Below, piece by piece: positions 42,860 through 55,803 of a stretch of DNA of 64,000 bases (the first letter of the stretch is position 1; the number at the start of each line of letters is the position of its first letter). This DNA comes from Telopea speciosissima (Eukaryota; Streptophyta; Magnoliopsida; Proteales; Proteaceae): contig NC_057925.1 in assembly GCF_018873765.1 (NCBI RefSeq), positions 58,354,970 to 58,418,969 on the forward strand, written 5' to 3'. The notes below the pieces were generated by a model. It was given only the letters and a program-made list of their open reading frames with translations, ran no database searches and had not been told where the DNA came from. Both the position numbers and the translations under genes were made by a program.

Positions 42860-45443
42860 TCAAAACGTCGAGCCATTGAAACCGAAATATGCTCGCTTCA
42901 CACAAGAGAAGAAAAAGTAGAAATTGTTTAGCAGTGGAACAAAAAGGATTTCTTTCTTTTTTTCGCTAGAAGTCAGCAAGTATTAAATTGAAGAAAAAGA
43001 AAATGTACAGAAACAGGAACAAACCTCTGTTGAGCTTAGTTACTCAACCAGCTAAAGGAAAACCAAAAAGACAAACAAAATCTAGCCACAGTACAACATT
43101 TAGGCTAGCTGAAACGAAAATAAGGTCTACTCAAGGCTTCCCAATTTGCCCAAAAAGTAATGAAACTAGGAGGGTCGTTCCACGCTTCAGTGGTTTTTGA
43201 GTGGCAAGAGCATCTGCTGGCCTAGTAATAAGATCACAAGAAGGATTTCTTTCACTCACGATGAAGGATGAATCCCCTCACCACTACCACTGACCCTGTC
43301 TGATTATATTAGGGAGGGGTATTTTCAACCTTGTACAATAGTGGGTGAGAGTTTATTATGTTGGCACAGGAGTCCAATCAAAAGGTCAAACCACCAATGA
43401 GAAGGGATTCTTCCTTCCTCCACGGGTGAAGGAAAACTTTCGACAAACATAAATATGATAATTTACAACAATAACATAAGATGAGGAAAAGATTAACAGT
43501 ATAAAAGAATTTCTCCCACACTGTCAAATGATTAAAAAGTGGCATAACTTCTATTTATACAATAAACATTTTTTTTTTTTTTTTGGTAAAATATTTACAC
43601 AATAAACCAAAGAATAAACAAAACTCATTTAAACAACATAGTTCACTTCTCCCATTGATAAACATGACCCAGTGTTTCTACAAGAGTTGCGGTATAACTT
43701 TTTAAAAGGTTACTTAGCCAGTAAAATTGTGAAAACTCAGGTTTAAGTCTTAACAGTGGCCACTTTGTGTTAGAGTGCCAAAGGTTAACACCTCTCCATT
43801 CCACTCCTCCCAGAATCCTATGGATTTGCACCGGGAGCAGACCTTAAAACACTTTACTAGCCTATCAATACAAATGAGCATGAAAAATTATCAACCATAA
43901 TTCCGTCAATAATATGGCTAATAATGTTTAGGGGATAAAGGAGTTACGTTCAGTATAAACGCGCACACTTTTCTTGGGTTTTAAACTTTATCCAACACCG
44001 TTAAAGACATTCCATAATTCCATAACCATTACATGATAGCAGAGCCCAAGTTGAAAACATGCATATATGGTGACATATTATGTCAATGGATATTTTGTGT
44101 CAATAAACCTAAATATAAGATGGGGCATTTGGGCCCCTGGTTATTTTATAAATAGATTATAGAAAGGAAAGGTGAACGAAAGAATTGGATGAAAGTCAGA
44201 CATCTCACTTACTTGAACATCATAGAACTTGATATAGAACCGGGAGCTATCTACAGAGAGCTTAGTTTCAAGAATTTCCGCAATGGCTGCACTCAGCTTT
44301 CCATTAACACTTGAATTGAGCCCCCCAATGGATATCAATTCTCCATATGCTGCTGGCTCTTCAGTGCCAGCAAATGCAACAGGCACTCCGCCATTCAGCA
44401 AAATCATCACATACTAAATCATCATCACCCAGAAAAAGTTCACAATGTGAATCACTATCACAATGACCAAAATGGATAATTCATGAGAAATAGAAACAGT
44501 AAAGAGCCATAATTCACATCCATGAAATAGTCTGGCACAGAGTGAGAAGTTAGTACTATAATACAAAGAGACACCATACCTAATCAGGAGAAAGAAACAA
44601 CCCACATCATTGAGGGAAGTGAAAATGACTGAGCTTCCACAACAAAGACAAAGGGTAAAAAACTCACGATCGCCCAAACAAATCAATGTGGGAAGATGAA
44701 AGGGGGAAATCTGTTGAGAATATTACTCGTTTAAGAGTAATCTTCGCACAGAGTGTTCCTCAGATATTATTGTTTCCCTTTTCAAGTTCATTACTTTGAG
44801 GGTAGATGTTAGAACGAACCTATAGCAGTAGCCATGAGATTCCCCCCACAACGATTGAAAACTGCCAATAACTTCCATCAAAAAGGAATTTGATTAAGAC
44901 AGAACTTTCAAAAACTGAACGACACAACCCCATTTTGGTTCCCATCATTTCCCTCTTTAGTTTTACCAAGAGGAGAATTACAAAATAATTCTTTCAAGTA
45001 CAGTCTTCTTTTGTTGCAGGTTGCGCTCCGTAACGTATTATGTTGCCATTCCCACCCAAGTCTGGTTTTCTAGACATAGATGCTGATAGTTCTAGTCAAC
45101 AAACTAGAACTGCTAGAAGAACCTCATTACAGTTAACAACACCCCCCCCCCCCCCCCAAAAAAAAAAAAAACACTAAAATGAATAAAAAGCTTCCACAGA
45201 GAATATTTATCAAACATGTGATACTCAGAATCATGGCACTGCAAAAGTTAAGCAGAAAAGAGCTTGCCAAGACGAATTAATAACTTCAGAACAAAACTGA
45301 CTTTTGGGTTTGCTTAAGTTTGCTTTTCTTACAGATTCAGGCTTGCCAATGATCTTTGCAACGGCTTTGGTTGCATCTTTCAGAATGTCTGAAGCCACTA
45401 CACCATCCACTGGAATATTGGTGAACAAATTTAAAGTGGGCAT
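42860..45443 (-). CDS. MDL2: MIF / D-dopachrome tautomerase-like protein
   Basis: Three exons on the minus strand: 45443-45333 (37 codons), 44413-44213 (67 codons) and 42895-42860 (11 codons and TGA). All phase-0 junctions have GT/AG borders (GTAAGA, GTAAGT; acceptors atttag, gtgaag). The 115-residue product has the full length of the family. It starts MPTLNLFTNIPVDGV, with the proline after Met that serves as catalytic base in MIF tautomerases. It continues through IIGKPES, YVMILLNGGVPVAFAGTEEP and AAYGELISIGG to RAYFGFNGSTF. It is closest to Arabidopsis MDL2 from memory; assignment within MDL1-3 is less sure than the family. MIF-fold proteins form homotrimers. The plant enzyme's physiological substrate is not settled, and cytosolic versus peroxisomal location cannot be read here because no C-terminal SKL-type signal is present. 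Confidence 0.93.
42896..44212 (-). other. MIF-like gene intron 2
   Basis: A 1.3-kb intron between the 67-codon and 11-codon exons. It contains a T-run near 43571-43584 and no recognisable element. Confidence 0.8.
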
Positions 45444-45720
45444 TCTGGCTCGTTTCTGCAAACAATTGGGTCCTTCACTGCTCTGGCAGCAAATGTTGAA
45501 GGATAAGGAGATTCAGAGAGCAACAAGAAGATTTGAGAACTCTCCTGTGTCCCGAGACCTCTAACAGAAATTAATGGGAAAAAACCAAAGGGATATACGT
45601 GGGGATCCTTCTCTTTCAGCGTTTTGGGGATAAGGAGATCCATTGCCACTCAAACGTGTGCTCCTCAATTGAAAAATATGGTGCGGATCCCGAGGAAAGC
45701 CCGCTCCATTTATGAAATGG
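45444..45720 (-). promoter_or_regulatory. Presumed leader and promoter of the MIF-like gene
   Basis: The sequence upstream of the ATG at 45443. A weak TATA-like tcataaatgg lies on the minus strand near 45708, about 265 bases before the ATG. No firm elements. Confidence 0.3.
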
Positions 45721-45814
45721 GCTCTCTCTCTCTTTTCCTAAATACCCTCTCTATTGGACAAGGTCGTCTCTTCCAGCCTTTTCCTTTGTCCAAAAATGCA
45801 CACGAGTATCGGGA

Positions 45815-45895
45815 GAACAACAACAATAAACTTAACTTTATCCCAATTAAATGGGGTCGATTACATGGATCCTTTTCAGAATTGCACACAGACAT
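45815..45895 (-). mobile_element. RTE-like LINE 3' tail fragment
   Basis: Contains aacaacaacaataaacttaa and then tcccaattaaatggggtcga and ttacatggatcctttt, the reverse complement of the RTE 3' tail seen at 19.2 and 32.6 kb. Confidence 0.7.
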
Positions 45896-46380
45896 CAAAA
45901 GAACCTACTCCTATAATCTTATTATCTTGGGCCATTTGATTACAATAGGTTTATCTCTTCTTTCTCTTCATCTTTGTTATGCTTCAAATATCGAAGAGAA
46001 GAAGTTTCATGAAAGTTGTTGCAGTCATGGCACGTCGCCGCAACCATAATGTTCTCATAAAATGATATACACTAGCTAATGGTATAACTAGTGTTATATC
46101 ATAGGCACATTGAGAATGTAGATGATTATAACCATATGATGATTGAAAAGAATGTGAGGAAAACCAATATCCATTTGGTTGATCGAATTATCCGGTCTTA
46201 TTTGGTCAGAGTTTTGCTCCTATGAAGCATAGGTACAGTTCAAGAAATCATGAGTGGATCGATAGAAACGGACAATTTGGTGCAACCTAAAAATAAACTG
46301 ATTCTGTTGCCGATTCCAATTACTAGAACAAATGTGTATGGGAAGGCCCTGATCGCCTACTCGAACATGTATGCTTCACA

Positions 46381-46640
46381 TTTAGGCACCGTTTGATAAC
46401 GTGTTGTTTCTGTTGTTTCTATGCCAATAATGTTCCCTGCAGACAAATGGCATAGAAAAAACGTTTGATAAACTTGTTTTGTTTCAGGTGTTTTTTATAA
46501 CAAAAATCAAAATTTATAACAATTTATGGTTAAAATAACATTTTTGTAATAACGAAATTTTCTTGTTTTTATATTTTTGTGGCTTTTTTTCAAAAACTGT
46601 TACTCGATAAGAGCTTGCAATATGAGTTGTTTGCTATCTC
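46381..46640. mobile_element. Possible hAT-like MITE end
   Basis: Starts ttaggcaccgtttgataacg with gttgtttctgttgtttctat, and contains a second gtttgataaacttg. This is the type of terminal sequence seen in hAT MITEs. The other end was not fixed. Confidence 0.35.
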
Positions 46641-46833
46641 CATCTCTCGCTCAACCTAAGGTCTAAACCCTCGAAAACCCTAACCTCCAACTCCCTCTAT
46701 TGCTCATCTATCTCTTTGGCGCACGCTCAAGATCCACCGTAACCTGAAACCTCTACTCGAGTTGAGACCTCAAGCTGTCATAGTCCTCACCTCAAGCTCG
46801 ACGATCTCTGAGGCTGTCGCTCCACCGTCCAGG

Positions 46834-46837
<4 letters not shown>

Positions 46838-46895
<58 letters not shown>
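46838..46895 (+). repeat. (CT)n microsatellite
   Basis: About 29 CT units following a leader-like stretch (aaaaccctaacctccaactc) that could be a captured gene 5' end. Confidence 0.97.
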
Positions 46896-46898
<3 letters not shown>

Positions 46899-47689
46899 AA
46901 GCTTGACAAACCACGAACGGACTGGTTTTCTCTAAAACCAAAAACTTGCTGCTATGATTTAAACTCTAGATCTCAAAATTTGTCACTTGTAGGTGAAATT
47001 TGGGGAGGTGTCATCGGAGAATTTCTGTTTTTGCTCTGGGATCAATAGGTTTCCAACCTTGCTCTCCAAGATTCGCCCCACTACCCTTTGCTCTCTAAGC
47101 TAATTGTTATCTTCACAGTCAGGTCTTCTCTTCTGTTAACTTCCCATGTTTTATCTATAGTTAACTTTGTTACTGTAGTTATAATGGCTCTTTTACAGTT
47201 AAGAGATTTTGGCGAGAGAAATTGTCTTTTTTTGGATCGAAAGGATGTTAAAATTGGATGACTGCATTCTTTCTCATATTCTGATGATCACAAGTGATAA
47301 CATGTATCTGTTACCCAAAAAAAAGTGATGACGTGTATCTTTTGTTTTCATAAATTGCCTTATATAGATATATAGATAGGCATTAAGGGTGCAAAGAGGA
47401 ACATTTATGAAAGCAAAATGATACATGTCATCAATTAATCATACAAGGAACAAAATCATATAGCCAGGGATTTAAGTATCGGTATCGTGCTTAATAACAA
47501 TACTAAATTGACACGATTCGATGGATTGACTATGAACCCTAGATTTTAGGTGAAAAACTGAACTGTTGATCATTCAGATTTCAAAATGATATTGATGTTA
47601 CATATTGTTATCGCTATCAACGGTGATGGATACTATTTCCAATACTGTAGTACTAAAACTATGCTAGTGGTTTATTTTTATTTTATCAA

Positions 47690-47775
47690 CAGCTGCCTAG
47701 TGCAATTAGTGAGCTGTGGTGCGCTTCATGCCCATGCTCACCAGGTGGTCTCAAGTTCAAGTCTCCTTTTTGATA
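47690..47775 (+). mobile_element. tRNA-derived SINE head
   Basis: Has agctgcctagtgcaattagt (A-box-like) and ggtctcaagttcaagtctcc (B-box-like). It shares about 60 bp with 57866-57925. Confidence 0.55.
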
Positions 47776-48201
47776 CCGGCCGATTGTTTTTAAAAAATTT
47801 TAATTTATAAAAAAAGTTTCAGAAAATCCACTAAATAAATTATTTGTGTGAAATATTAAAAAAATGCAACAAATATTACAATAAGTTTGTAAAAAAATAT
47901 AGAAAATGGGTTAAATTCCAAAAAACCTATTCAATATGAAAATTAAATTGTTTTAAGATAAAATATATTTTTCTTAACATTTTCTAAGAGGATCACACTG
48001 TGTGTCACACATCAATACATTTTTACTCTTTAAATTTATTCGTACTCATGAGTATTTTACATTACTACATGATATGATTAAAAAAACAAAAAAAAAAAAA
48101 ACAGGACACATCTCAACTTGTCAAGACTCAAGACTCATGTAAAAACTGAATAAGAAACTTGGGAATAGAGATTTCATTTTGGGTTGGGATTTATTGGGAA
48201 C

Positions 48202-48382
48202 CATGTTTGAGAATTGAGATAGAGTATCATTGAAACTGGCGATACCACATTACAATCCGATACCAGACCCGATCTGTGCAACTGCACCAGTATCGGGTAG
48301 GTATCGGTATCGGTATCGACAAGGTCCGAACCGATACGGATTGCCTGATACAGGCGATCCGATACTGATACTTAGAACCATG
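48202..48382. mobile_element. CATGG-family element (ggtatcg type)
   Basis: Begins CATGTTTGAG, ends CTTAGAACCATG. The interior is gataccagacccgat, atcgggtaggtatcggtatc and gatccgatactgat. The flanking 8-mers do not match, so the borders are less sure. Confidence 0.5.
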
Positions 48383-49465
48383 ATGCTAGTGGGTATGTGA
48401 TCCAGATTCTAGGGGAAGTAATTTTCATTCTACTCTTAAAAGGAATATAGCAAACAGTGATAGAATTTATTAGAAATACTAATTTTACAAGTAAAGGTAT
48501 TAATTTCCGGCCCGACACGTTTAATAATCAGGTGGTCCTGCTTTGGGGTCCTAGTCCGTCGGACGTCCAACTTGACCGATCGATTCTAGGCCCGACCTAG
48601 CCCGACCCTTTTCCTTGTAAACTTCCCCTCCCCTTCCCTCTCCCGGTCTCCCTATGTGGTTATGCTTGATCTTGTGTTCTATCAGATTCTTTATTTCAAT
48701 TTCAGAATTTATGGATTAATTACAATATCCTAATCTTACAAGGATTGTTTGATTTTGATAGATTGGTGATGTTTATTTCAATTATGTCCACAAGATTATT
48801 CAATTGAAAATTTTTCTCTTTCATAATTTATCTTCAATTTAGATTTTGTTGACACTCCATGGAATCTATTTCGAGTAGGATTTTTTTTATGGGTTTCATT
48901 GATAAACTGGATTCTGTCATTACTTATCTGATTTGTTTGAAACTTAATATCACAATATCAGTTTTTTTTTTTTTTTTTTTTGGGGGGGGGGGGGTGGAAC
49001 TATAATTCTGTTGTATCGCTTAAAACCCGTTTAGATATAAATAGGCCCATAGCCCGGTTTTGCACCGTTTAAAACTCGATTATATTACCGAATTATAGTC
49101 CGAGTCCGACCAGTTGACATCCCTAGTTAAAACCATGGAAAGAAAACTCGATTGAAACCTGTTGAAACCATCGAGATATCTCGATTTCATAGATTTTTGA
49201 GACAAGATTTTAAAAACTACATGATTTCGATTCGGGTTTCAACTAAGTTTCCACCAACTAAAAGCGTGTAGGTTCTGAGACTCGTCACCCCATGGACCAC
49301 GGTAATGGTAACTTGTGGCCCTAATACTTCCATGTGTCCTTCATTATAATGGGAAAATCATTCTTATATTGATTTTATGTTAAAAAAAGTTTCTATTAGT
49401 TTGGTCAAGGGGGATTCTAACTAATAAAATATGAAAAAAAAACATGGGGTGATGTCGTTTAGGGG

Positions 49466-49644
49466 GGATTGAGATCCTCTCCCGTGTGGGACGATGTTCA
49501 GCGCACATCGTCTGACTGGGGAGGCCTCGATCCACACATCACTACACCGGGATGTGTGCGGTGGTATGGATCGAAGCCCCCCCAGCCGCACGATGTGCGT
49601 TGGACACCGTCCGGAGCACAAGTGCGCTAGAGAGGATCTAGATC
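49466..49644. mobile_element. GC-rich foldback element with about 10-bp target duplication
   Basis: Long imperfect inverted repeat: agatcctctc and cgcacatcgt with ctgggg.ggc.tcgatcca, mirrored at 49562-49644. Flanks cgtttagggg (49456-49465 and 49645-49654) are identical, of the 9-10-bp size typical of Mutator-like insertions. Confidence 0.75.
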
Positions 49645-49815
49645 CGTTTAGGGGAGTATCGTCTCTACGTGTACAGACGTGGCCAATGGGAACAAACGTG
49701 AAGGCATCAACAGGACAATCATTAGTCATTACCACCTTTCATGGGGGTGGACGATCATTTTACCCTCTTTGTGTCTAAGCATGGGCACGGCACTTCCTTG
49801 AATTTTTTTCTTGTT

Positions 49816-49968
49816 AGGTTCCCTGCCTCGCCTGATTGTCCGGTTCCTCTCATAGGGGGGTGGAAATGACGGCTTAACCACACCCAGGCAGTATGTTCGG
49901 ACAGGGGTTAGGTCGTCATTTCCACCCCCTATGAGAGGAATTGGACAACTGTACTGGGTAGGGAACCT
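49816..49968. repeat. Foldback element, 55-bp arms
   Basis: Left arm aggttccctgcctcgcctga and onward to cataggggggtggaaatgac. The right arm is its reverse complement with a few changes (gtcatttccaccccctatga to gggtagggaacct). No matching target duplication was seen. Confidence 0.85.
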
Positions 49969-50175
49969 AAGAGGATAATGATCCGACTTCCCCTACAGGT
50001 AACTTTCATCCAAAAAAATATATACAAAACATCGACATTATGTAGTAATTATTGTACGATTTTCAAATTTCTATCGTAGAGCTTAACCTAAAAAAGAAAA
50101 AAAAAAAATTCTATCGCAGAGGGAGACCCTTTTTGTAGGAGCCAGAACACCTCTAGATGTATCATCTGTTGAAAC

Positions 50176-50367
50176 CATGGAAGAAAAACTTGATCAAAAC
50201 CTTCCGAAACCACCGAGTTAACTAGGTTTCGCAGGTTTTCGAGACGAGTTGAAGGTGGATTTTATAAAATCCCTATATTCGACCAGGTTCTGATGGTTTT
50301 GACCATATTGCTCTAGATTCAACACTTATGTCCATCGAAACTTGGGGAAACTTTACTCAAAACTATG
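50176..50367. mobile_element. CATGG-family element (gaaacc type)
   Basis: Begins CATGGAAGAAAAAC and ends CTCAAAACTATG. The interior has ccgaaaccaccgag and ggtttcgcaggttttcgaga. No clear duplication. A related, less complete copy starts at 49133. Confidence 0.5.
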
Positions 50368-50734
50368 ATAGACAGGTATTTATGTCAGGAACCAAGCCAG
50401 ACACTTAGTTATGGCTAATATCATTTAAGTAAATGTTTTACTTAAGAAATTATTCATAAATACGCAGATACCCTCTATTTGAATTCAATAAAAATAGTTA
50501 AAAAATCAAATTCCAAAAAAAAAAAAAATCAACCCCCAGTTCAAAAACAATAACTGAATTTTCGACGGTGGGTGCAATTTTCAACGTTCTAATGCTGGGT
50601 TTTTTTTAAAATCTAAAAATTTCATAAATCTTAATATGATAAAACATTGCTAAAAATCAAAAGTGTAATAAAATATTCATTTGTTTTGATGTCCAAAAAA
50701 ATATTTTCATTCAGAGTGATTTTGACAGCATTCG

Positions 50735-50905
50735 CGCACACCAAATTTAAGTTTGACCGGTACAGAACTCCTTCAGTATAAATTAGATTTAAACAATCTT
50801 GGATTTGTTTGAAAGCTTTCTAACAAATCCAAGCTTTCAAACAAATGTAAGATTGCTTAAATTGATTACTATTGAAGGTGTTATGTTCTGATCAAACCTT
50901 ATTCG
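50735..50905. repeat. Foldback MITE, about 65-bp arms
   Basis: gtttgaccggtacagaactc, aacaatc[t]tggatttgtttg and gaaagctt are mirrored by gctttcaaacaaatgtaaga and tgttctgatcaaac. AT-rich, non-coding. Confidence 0.75.
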
Positions 50906-51824
50906 ATATCATGTTTAAGAACAATATATAATTTCAAACTTGGATCAAAACCACAAGTAATATTTTTAATATTCTCTATGTGAAACTAATACATGGAGTA
51001 GGTTTAAAATATAAAAAATAAGTAGCATAATAAGAATCAGGACAAAAAAAAACTTTTAGGCCTCGAAACAAAGATTCGAATTAATTTGAAGAAAATTCCA
51101 AATTTTGATCGAGATATGTTTGAAATCGAAACGAACTTGATTTCTGACTTGTCAAAACTTAATCGAAACTCGAGTTTTAGAACCTTTATTGAAAAAACCA
51201 AAACCGGCTGAAACGCTGAAAGAAATCCCACAACATCAACGCAGAAACTTGCACGCACCACCACGCCAACCCGTCCAAGTCCAAGTGTTTACATCCTTTT
51301 TCCCAGTCCTTAATTTAGCCACGTAGGCAGCCTAAGTCTAATCCAGTTGGTTCCAGAAGATTCTTTATTAATGATTCAAAAGAAATTAATGTAGTAACTC
51401 TTTTTATGAGTCGGATCGAGTAATGGAAAACATCTGATTATGTGGGGACCATTCTCCAGCTTACAGGTGGGGACCTAAAAAATTAATGTTGTAGGATTCA
51501 TGTGGGCGCTTCTGCCACGTGTGCATCTATTTTTGCATTAAAAAAAGTGAAAAAGGTCGTGTTTGACTGTTTGGATAACAAGAAGAAGACCATTGAGTTT
51601 TCTTTTATCCTTGACAAAGTCAATTTCGGTGCAACCTAAGTAAACATGATTTCTATATTAAAGGTTTTGGTGGTTGGATTTGGATCAGTTAATATACAGT
51701 ATTACAGTGGGACTGGGTCAGGATTGATGACTCTATTAGGCCACGCAAACCCTTTTTGACCAAAAACAATTTTGAAAACAAAAGGCTAAGAATGATAAAC
51801 ATGAAGGAAGCCCATCATCACTGT

Positions 51825-52360
51825 TAAAGGTATCGGAATCATTGGTACCGATACCGATACAATATCAATATTGTAGCTGTGATATTGGTATCGATACAAA
51901 GGATGGTAAAATGGTTCAAAAAATCGAGGTATCGGTATTTTGAGGGCCAAAACAGTCTGGATCTAACTCCATATCGTCGATCCATATTAGTATCAACATT
52001 ATTATCAATTGAGATTGACATGGGAATGATACCAATTATAACTAAGAAATGCATCTTTCTCTTCTCTTTCCCTAACGTCCATGGTTCAAGTAAGTGGAAT
52101 TAGCAACTGAATCGATCTTCATTGATTTCGATTCAATTGGATTTGAGCGGGAATCAGTTTGTACAAGAGTTGCAAAGATCTGAATCAGTAGTTGGATAGT
52201 TTCGGCCGATTCTATTTAGGGATCGAATGAGAATTGAAATTGGCCACACTCAGAGCATAAAACTGTATCCTAATCTTAGTTTCAGCATAGAGATCGATCG
52301 AATTAGATCGATTTCATTGAAATCAGTCGATTCAATCCTGCTTTTTAAACCATTGGTTAA
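51825..52360. mobile_element. Two adjoining degenerate CATGG-family elements
   Basis: 51830-52075 carries ggtaccgataccgatac and gaggtatcggtattt. 52080-52356 begins CATGGTTCAAG and ends TTTAAACCATTG, with atcgatcttcattgatttcg and attagatcgatttcattg words. Borders are approximate. Confidence 0.4.
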
Positions 52361-52471
52361 ATCGAAAACAAAATTAGCCAAATGTTCACAATTTCAGACC
52401 TTTGCATACCTAAAAAGGTTGTAAAAACTTAAAGGAAAAAAGAACGCCAACTGATCGAGTGGTTAAGTGTA

Positions 52472-54048
52472 GGGTAAAGTACACGTATCCCCCTATAATG
52501 CGCCTAATATTCCTTGTACCCCCTAAGCGGCTCAATATTCCACGTACCACTCTTCAATATTCCATGTATCACTCCTGTTTTACATCCCAAATGCCAGATA
52601 GGTCCAATCCGTTAATTACCACCGTTAGATGCCAAAATTTTGACCATTTTACTCGTTGCTCCATTTTCTTAAATTTGAAAAGACTTAATTACCCTCACTT
52701 ATTTGTTGTCCTAAACTAATTAAAAAATGACCATTTTACCCTTTTTTTATTTTTATAAATGAAAAGATCTAATTGCCCTCATTTATGTGTTACCCTAATC
52801 TAATTTGAAAAGACTATTTTACCCCTAAATATTTGTTCCTAAGAACCCCAAAATGCCCTCATCTTCCCCAAATCATCATCTTTTTTTACATACCCACCAC
52901 CGCCACCACAGTTCAAACACCTGAACCGTCTTCAACCTCACGCTAATCTGTTCATCGTCGTTTGATTTGTGAAATTTCTCCGTTTCATCGATTTGCGTTT
53001 TGGATCCGATTTTATAGGATGCAATGATGGAGGAGGTTGGTGTGAATCTCCTCTAGACTTGGATATATGGTCACCAATGTCGACTGACTCAATCTGAAAG
53101 CTTGAAGCTTTCTCTTTCTGAATTCCTTAGCTCTTCCTCAAGTTTAGAACTGCAGAACTTGGGTTTTGTGTTGAGAGAAAGTGAAAAGAGAAGAATGGTT
53201 TGGCAGAGTTGTGTTGTGTGAAATGTCACGGGACGTTCAATTTGACTAATTGTGGTGTTTTGTTTTTTTTAATTGCAGGTTCGAGTGAATTGGAAGAAGG
53301 CTAGTTTGAGACTCTCTGGAATAATTGAGGAGAGGGAAAAAGGGAGGACAGAGCAGCGTGAAACCCACTTGATTAAGAGAGAGATTCACGCACAAGCTAT
53401 GCCTTTTTCTCCTATTACGTCTTATTTTTAGGGTTTTCTTCTTCTCAGCCCTTTTTGGAGTTCGGAGAGTTGAGGATGGAATTAAAGGTCGGTGCAACTT
53501 ATTTACATTGGTCGCAACCAATAGGTTCTCACTCCCCCTTTCCAACTCAGACGCTAGCCTCTGCAACCATCATTTAGCGTGAGGTTGAAGACGGTTCAAA
53601 TGTTTGAACTGTGGGTTGGTGGTGGTGGTGGGTATGTAAAAGAAGATGATTTGGGGAAGATGAGGGCATTTTGGGGTTGTAAGAAACAAATATTTAGGGG
53701 TAAAATAGTCTTTTCAAATTAGATTAGGGTAATATATAAATGATGGCAATTAGATCTTTTCCTTTATAAAAATAAAACAAAGGTAAAATTGTCATTTTTA
53801 ATTAGTTTAGGGCAACAAATAAGTGAGGATCTTTAAGTCTTTTCAGATTTAAGAAAATGGAGCAAAGGGTAAAATGGTCAAAATTTTAACATCTAACGGT
53901 GGTATTTAACAGATTGGACCTATCTGGCATTTGGGGTGTAAAGCAGAGGTGGTACATAGAATATGGAAGGATGATACGTGAAATATTGAGCCGCTTAGGG
54001 GGTACGAGGAATATTGGGTGCATTATAGGGGGAACAACTACTATACCC
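52472..54048. mobile_element. MULE-like element with long terminal inverted repeats
   Basis: About 480-bp terminal inverted repeats: 52472 to about 52955 and about 53577 to 54048. They share ccccctataatgcgcc, aatattcc.cgtacc, accaccgttagatg and ccaccaccgccaccac. The flanking 9-mers ttaagtgta (52463-52471) and ttaagttta (54049-54057) agree at 8 of 9, as expected for Mutator-type transposition. The 0.6-kb centre has no transposase. It contains an intron-acceptor-like tttttaattgcag at 53266-53279 followed by an open stretch (VNWKKASLRLSGIIEEREKG), so it may carry host gene pieces. Confidence 0.82.
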
Positions 54049-55194
54049 TTAAGTTTAACATGATATTTATATCTGGACACAAATCAATGTCTGTTGTGCG
54101 TAAAGACCATTCACCCTCGAATGAAATAGAAAATTGCTTCCAAACCTATGCCTTTACCTGCCCTTTCATTGGCTACTGTACTAGCATCAGTCAACGTTAT
54201 CTGATACCTGTAGACTACACCAGCTTTTCACTCTTTGTTATTTTTATCTATAAAACCCCCTTTTTTTGTAAAATTGCATCGCCCACCCCGGCTCTTCTAG
54301 ATTCTTTACATTCCTACCCCACAAGCTTTTTCAGCTTTAAAGGACAAGGGCTATTTTAAGTCATTATTTATCAGGCTAAGCCGGTTCAGCCAAACTTTAA
54401 ACAACTTTCTATCTTTACAATTGTGAAGAAGACGTGTGAGAAGGATGGTGAACGTGTCTTGCTGAATAATTATTGAGAATATACCTAATTTGCGTGGGTT
54501 GTTTCTTCTTATGTATGTGGAGTGTAATTACTCCACGTATGTATAGATGATCCAAACTTCTAACTCAATTAAACTTAAAATCACATCATCAAGTAAACCT
54601 TATTGGTTAAACCTTTAACAACCCATTTATCTTTTCTAATTCAATATGGTTTAATCTGATATGTCACATATATGTGGAATTCATGAAAGAACTTTAAAAA
54701 AAAAAAAAAAAATAGTAGTAGACATTTCTATGAAATATAAATCTTTTTTTTTTTCCCTTTCTAAAAGCATACTTGGTGATTTAGGGTTGATCCAATCTAC
54801 AATGCTTCCTTAAGTTCTATGAATTCAATTACAGATATAGTTCAAGACAACATCTTTGTAGTGCGACTTGTTACATGTCTACTGGGATTCGATCTAGTGT
54901 ATGAGCGTTAAATTGAGTAACTTAGTATGAAATAGGTTAAATGGTTTGATTTAATTTGTTCCATTAGTTTTGGAGCTTTTGATGTATCAATCAAAGGCAA
55001 TTGTTTTCTGTGCCATAACACAGCCTACACCCAAACACATAGGTTTACCATTCAGAGGGCAGGGTGGTCATTTTGGCCAATCCCATGTGTCTGGGCGCAG
55101 CTTGTGCCCCCGACACAAAGAACATTTGACCATCAATCAAATACCAATATTTGGTATCAAAGCCAGACACCACATCAAAATGGTTACTACCAGA

Positions 55195-55430
55195 TAGGGA
55201 TGTAAATGAATAATCGAAATCCATTTTTGTTCCGTGTTTGTATTCGTTTAGTATTATCCAAATCCATCCGAAAACTAAACGGATACAGATAGACTATAGT
55301 TATCTAAAAAGTTATATTTACATGTAAATGAATAATATATCCGTTCCATATTTATATTCGTATCCGTTAAGTACTATCCGAATCCATCCGAAAACTACTC
55401 GGATGTGGATGCGGATAAAACATTTGATGT
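55195..55430. mobile_element. TAGGGATG-type hAT-like fragment
   Basis: Starts tagggatgtaaatgaataat and repeats atccgaaaactaaacggat, tatccgaatccatccg and ggatgtggatgcggat, like the bounded element at 33089-33358. The far end is not recognisable. Confidence 0.55.
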
Positions 55431-55635
55431 CGCCTTGTGCCCAGGCCCTTCTAACGTGACGTGAGTCGTGACAACATTAATCTCAAGACAACAAAATGGT
55501 TAAACTCTAAAAACACAAAACCACAAACAGATGGATCTAGAATCTGTCTAAGCATAGGGGCACGATTACAAATACCAAAAATAATTTATTAACATAAGCG
55601 GAACAGTAAATAATATTATTTGGTTTATATTAACA

Positions 55636-55803
55636 TATAAATACAACTTTAAGAAGGGTAGTTATAGTGAAAGCCGTATATTTCTCTGCCTGTCCGAAGG
55701 TCTTCACTTATCTGCCCCTCTCTCAAACCAGAAAGTCGTCTCTTTCTCTCTCTCTCTTCTCTGCCTCTTTGTTGGTTTGGTTCGCTAGGCGGGTCAGAAC
55801 CAG
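55636..55803 (+). promoter_or_regulatory. TATA box and leader of the small-protein gene
   Basis: TATAAATA at 55636-55643, then a pyrimidine-rich leader (tttctctctctctctcttctctgcc near 55742-55766) up to the ATG at 55804. The spacing suggests transcription starting near 55670. Confidence 0.6.
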
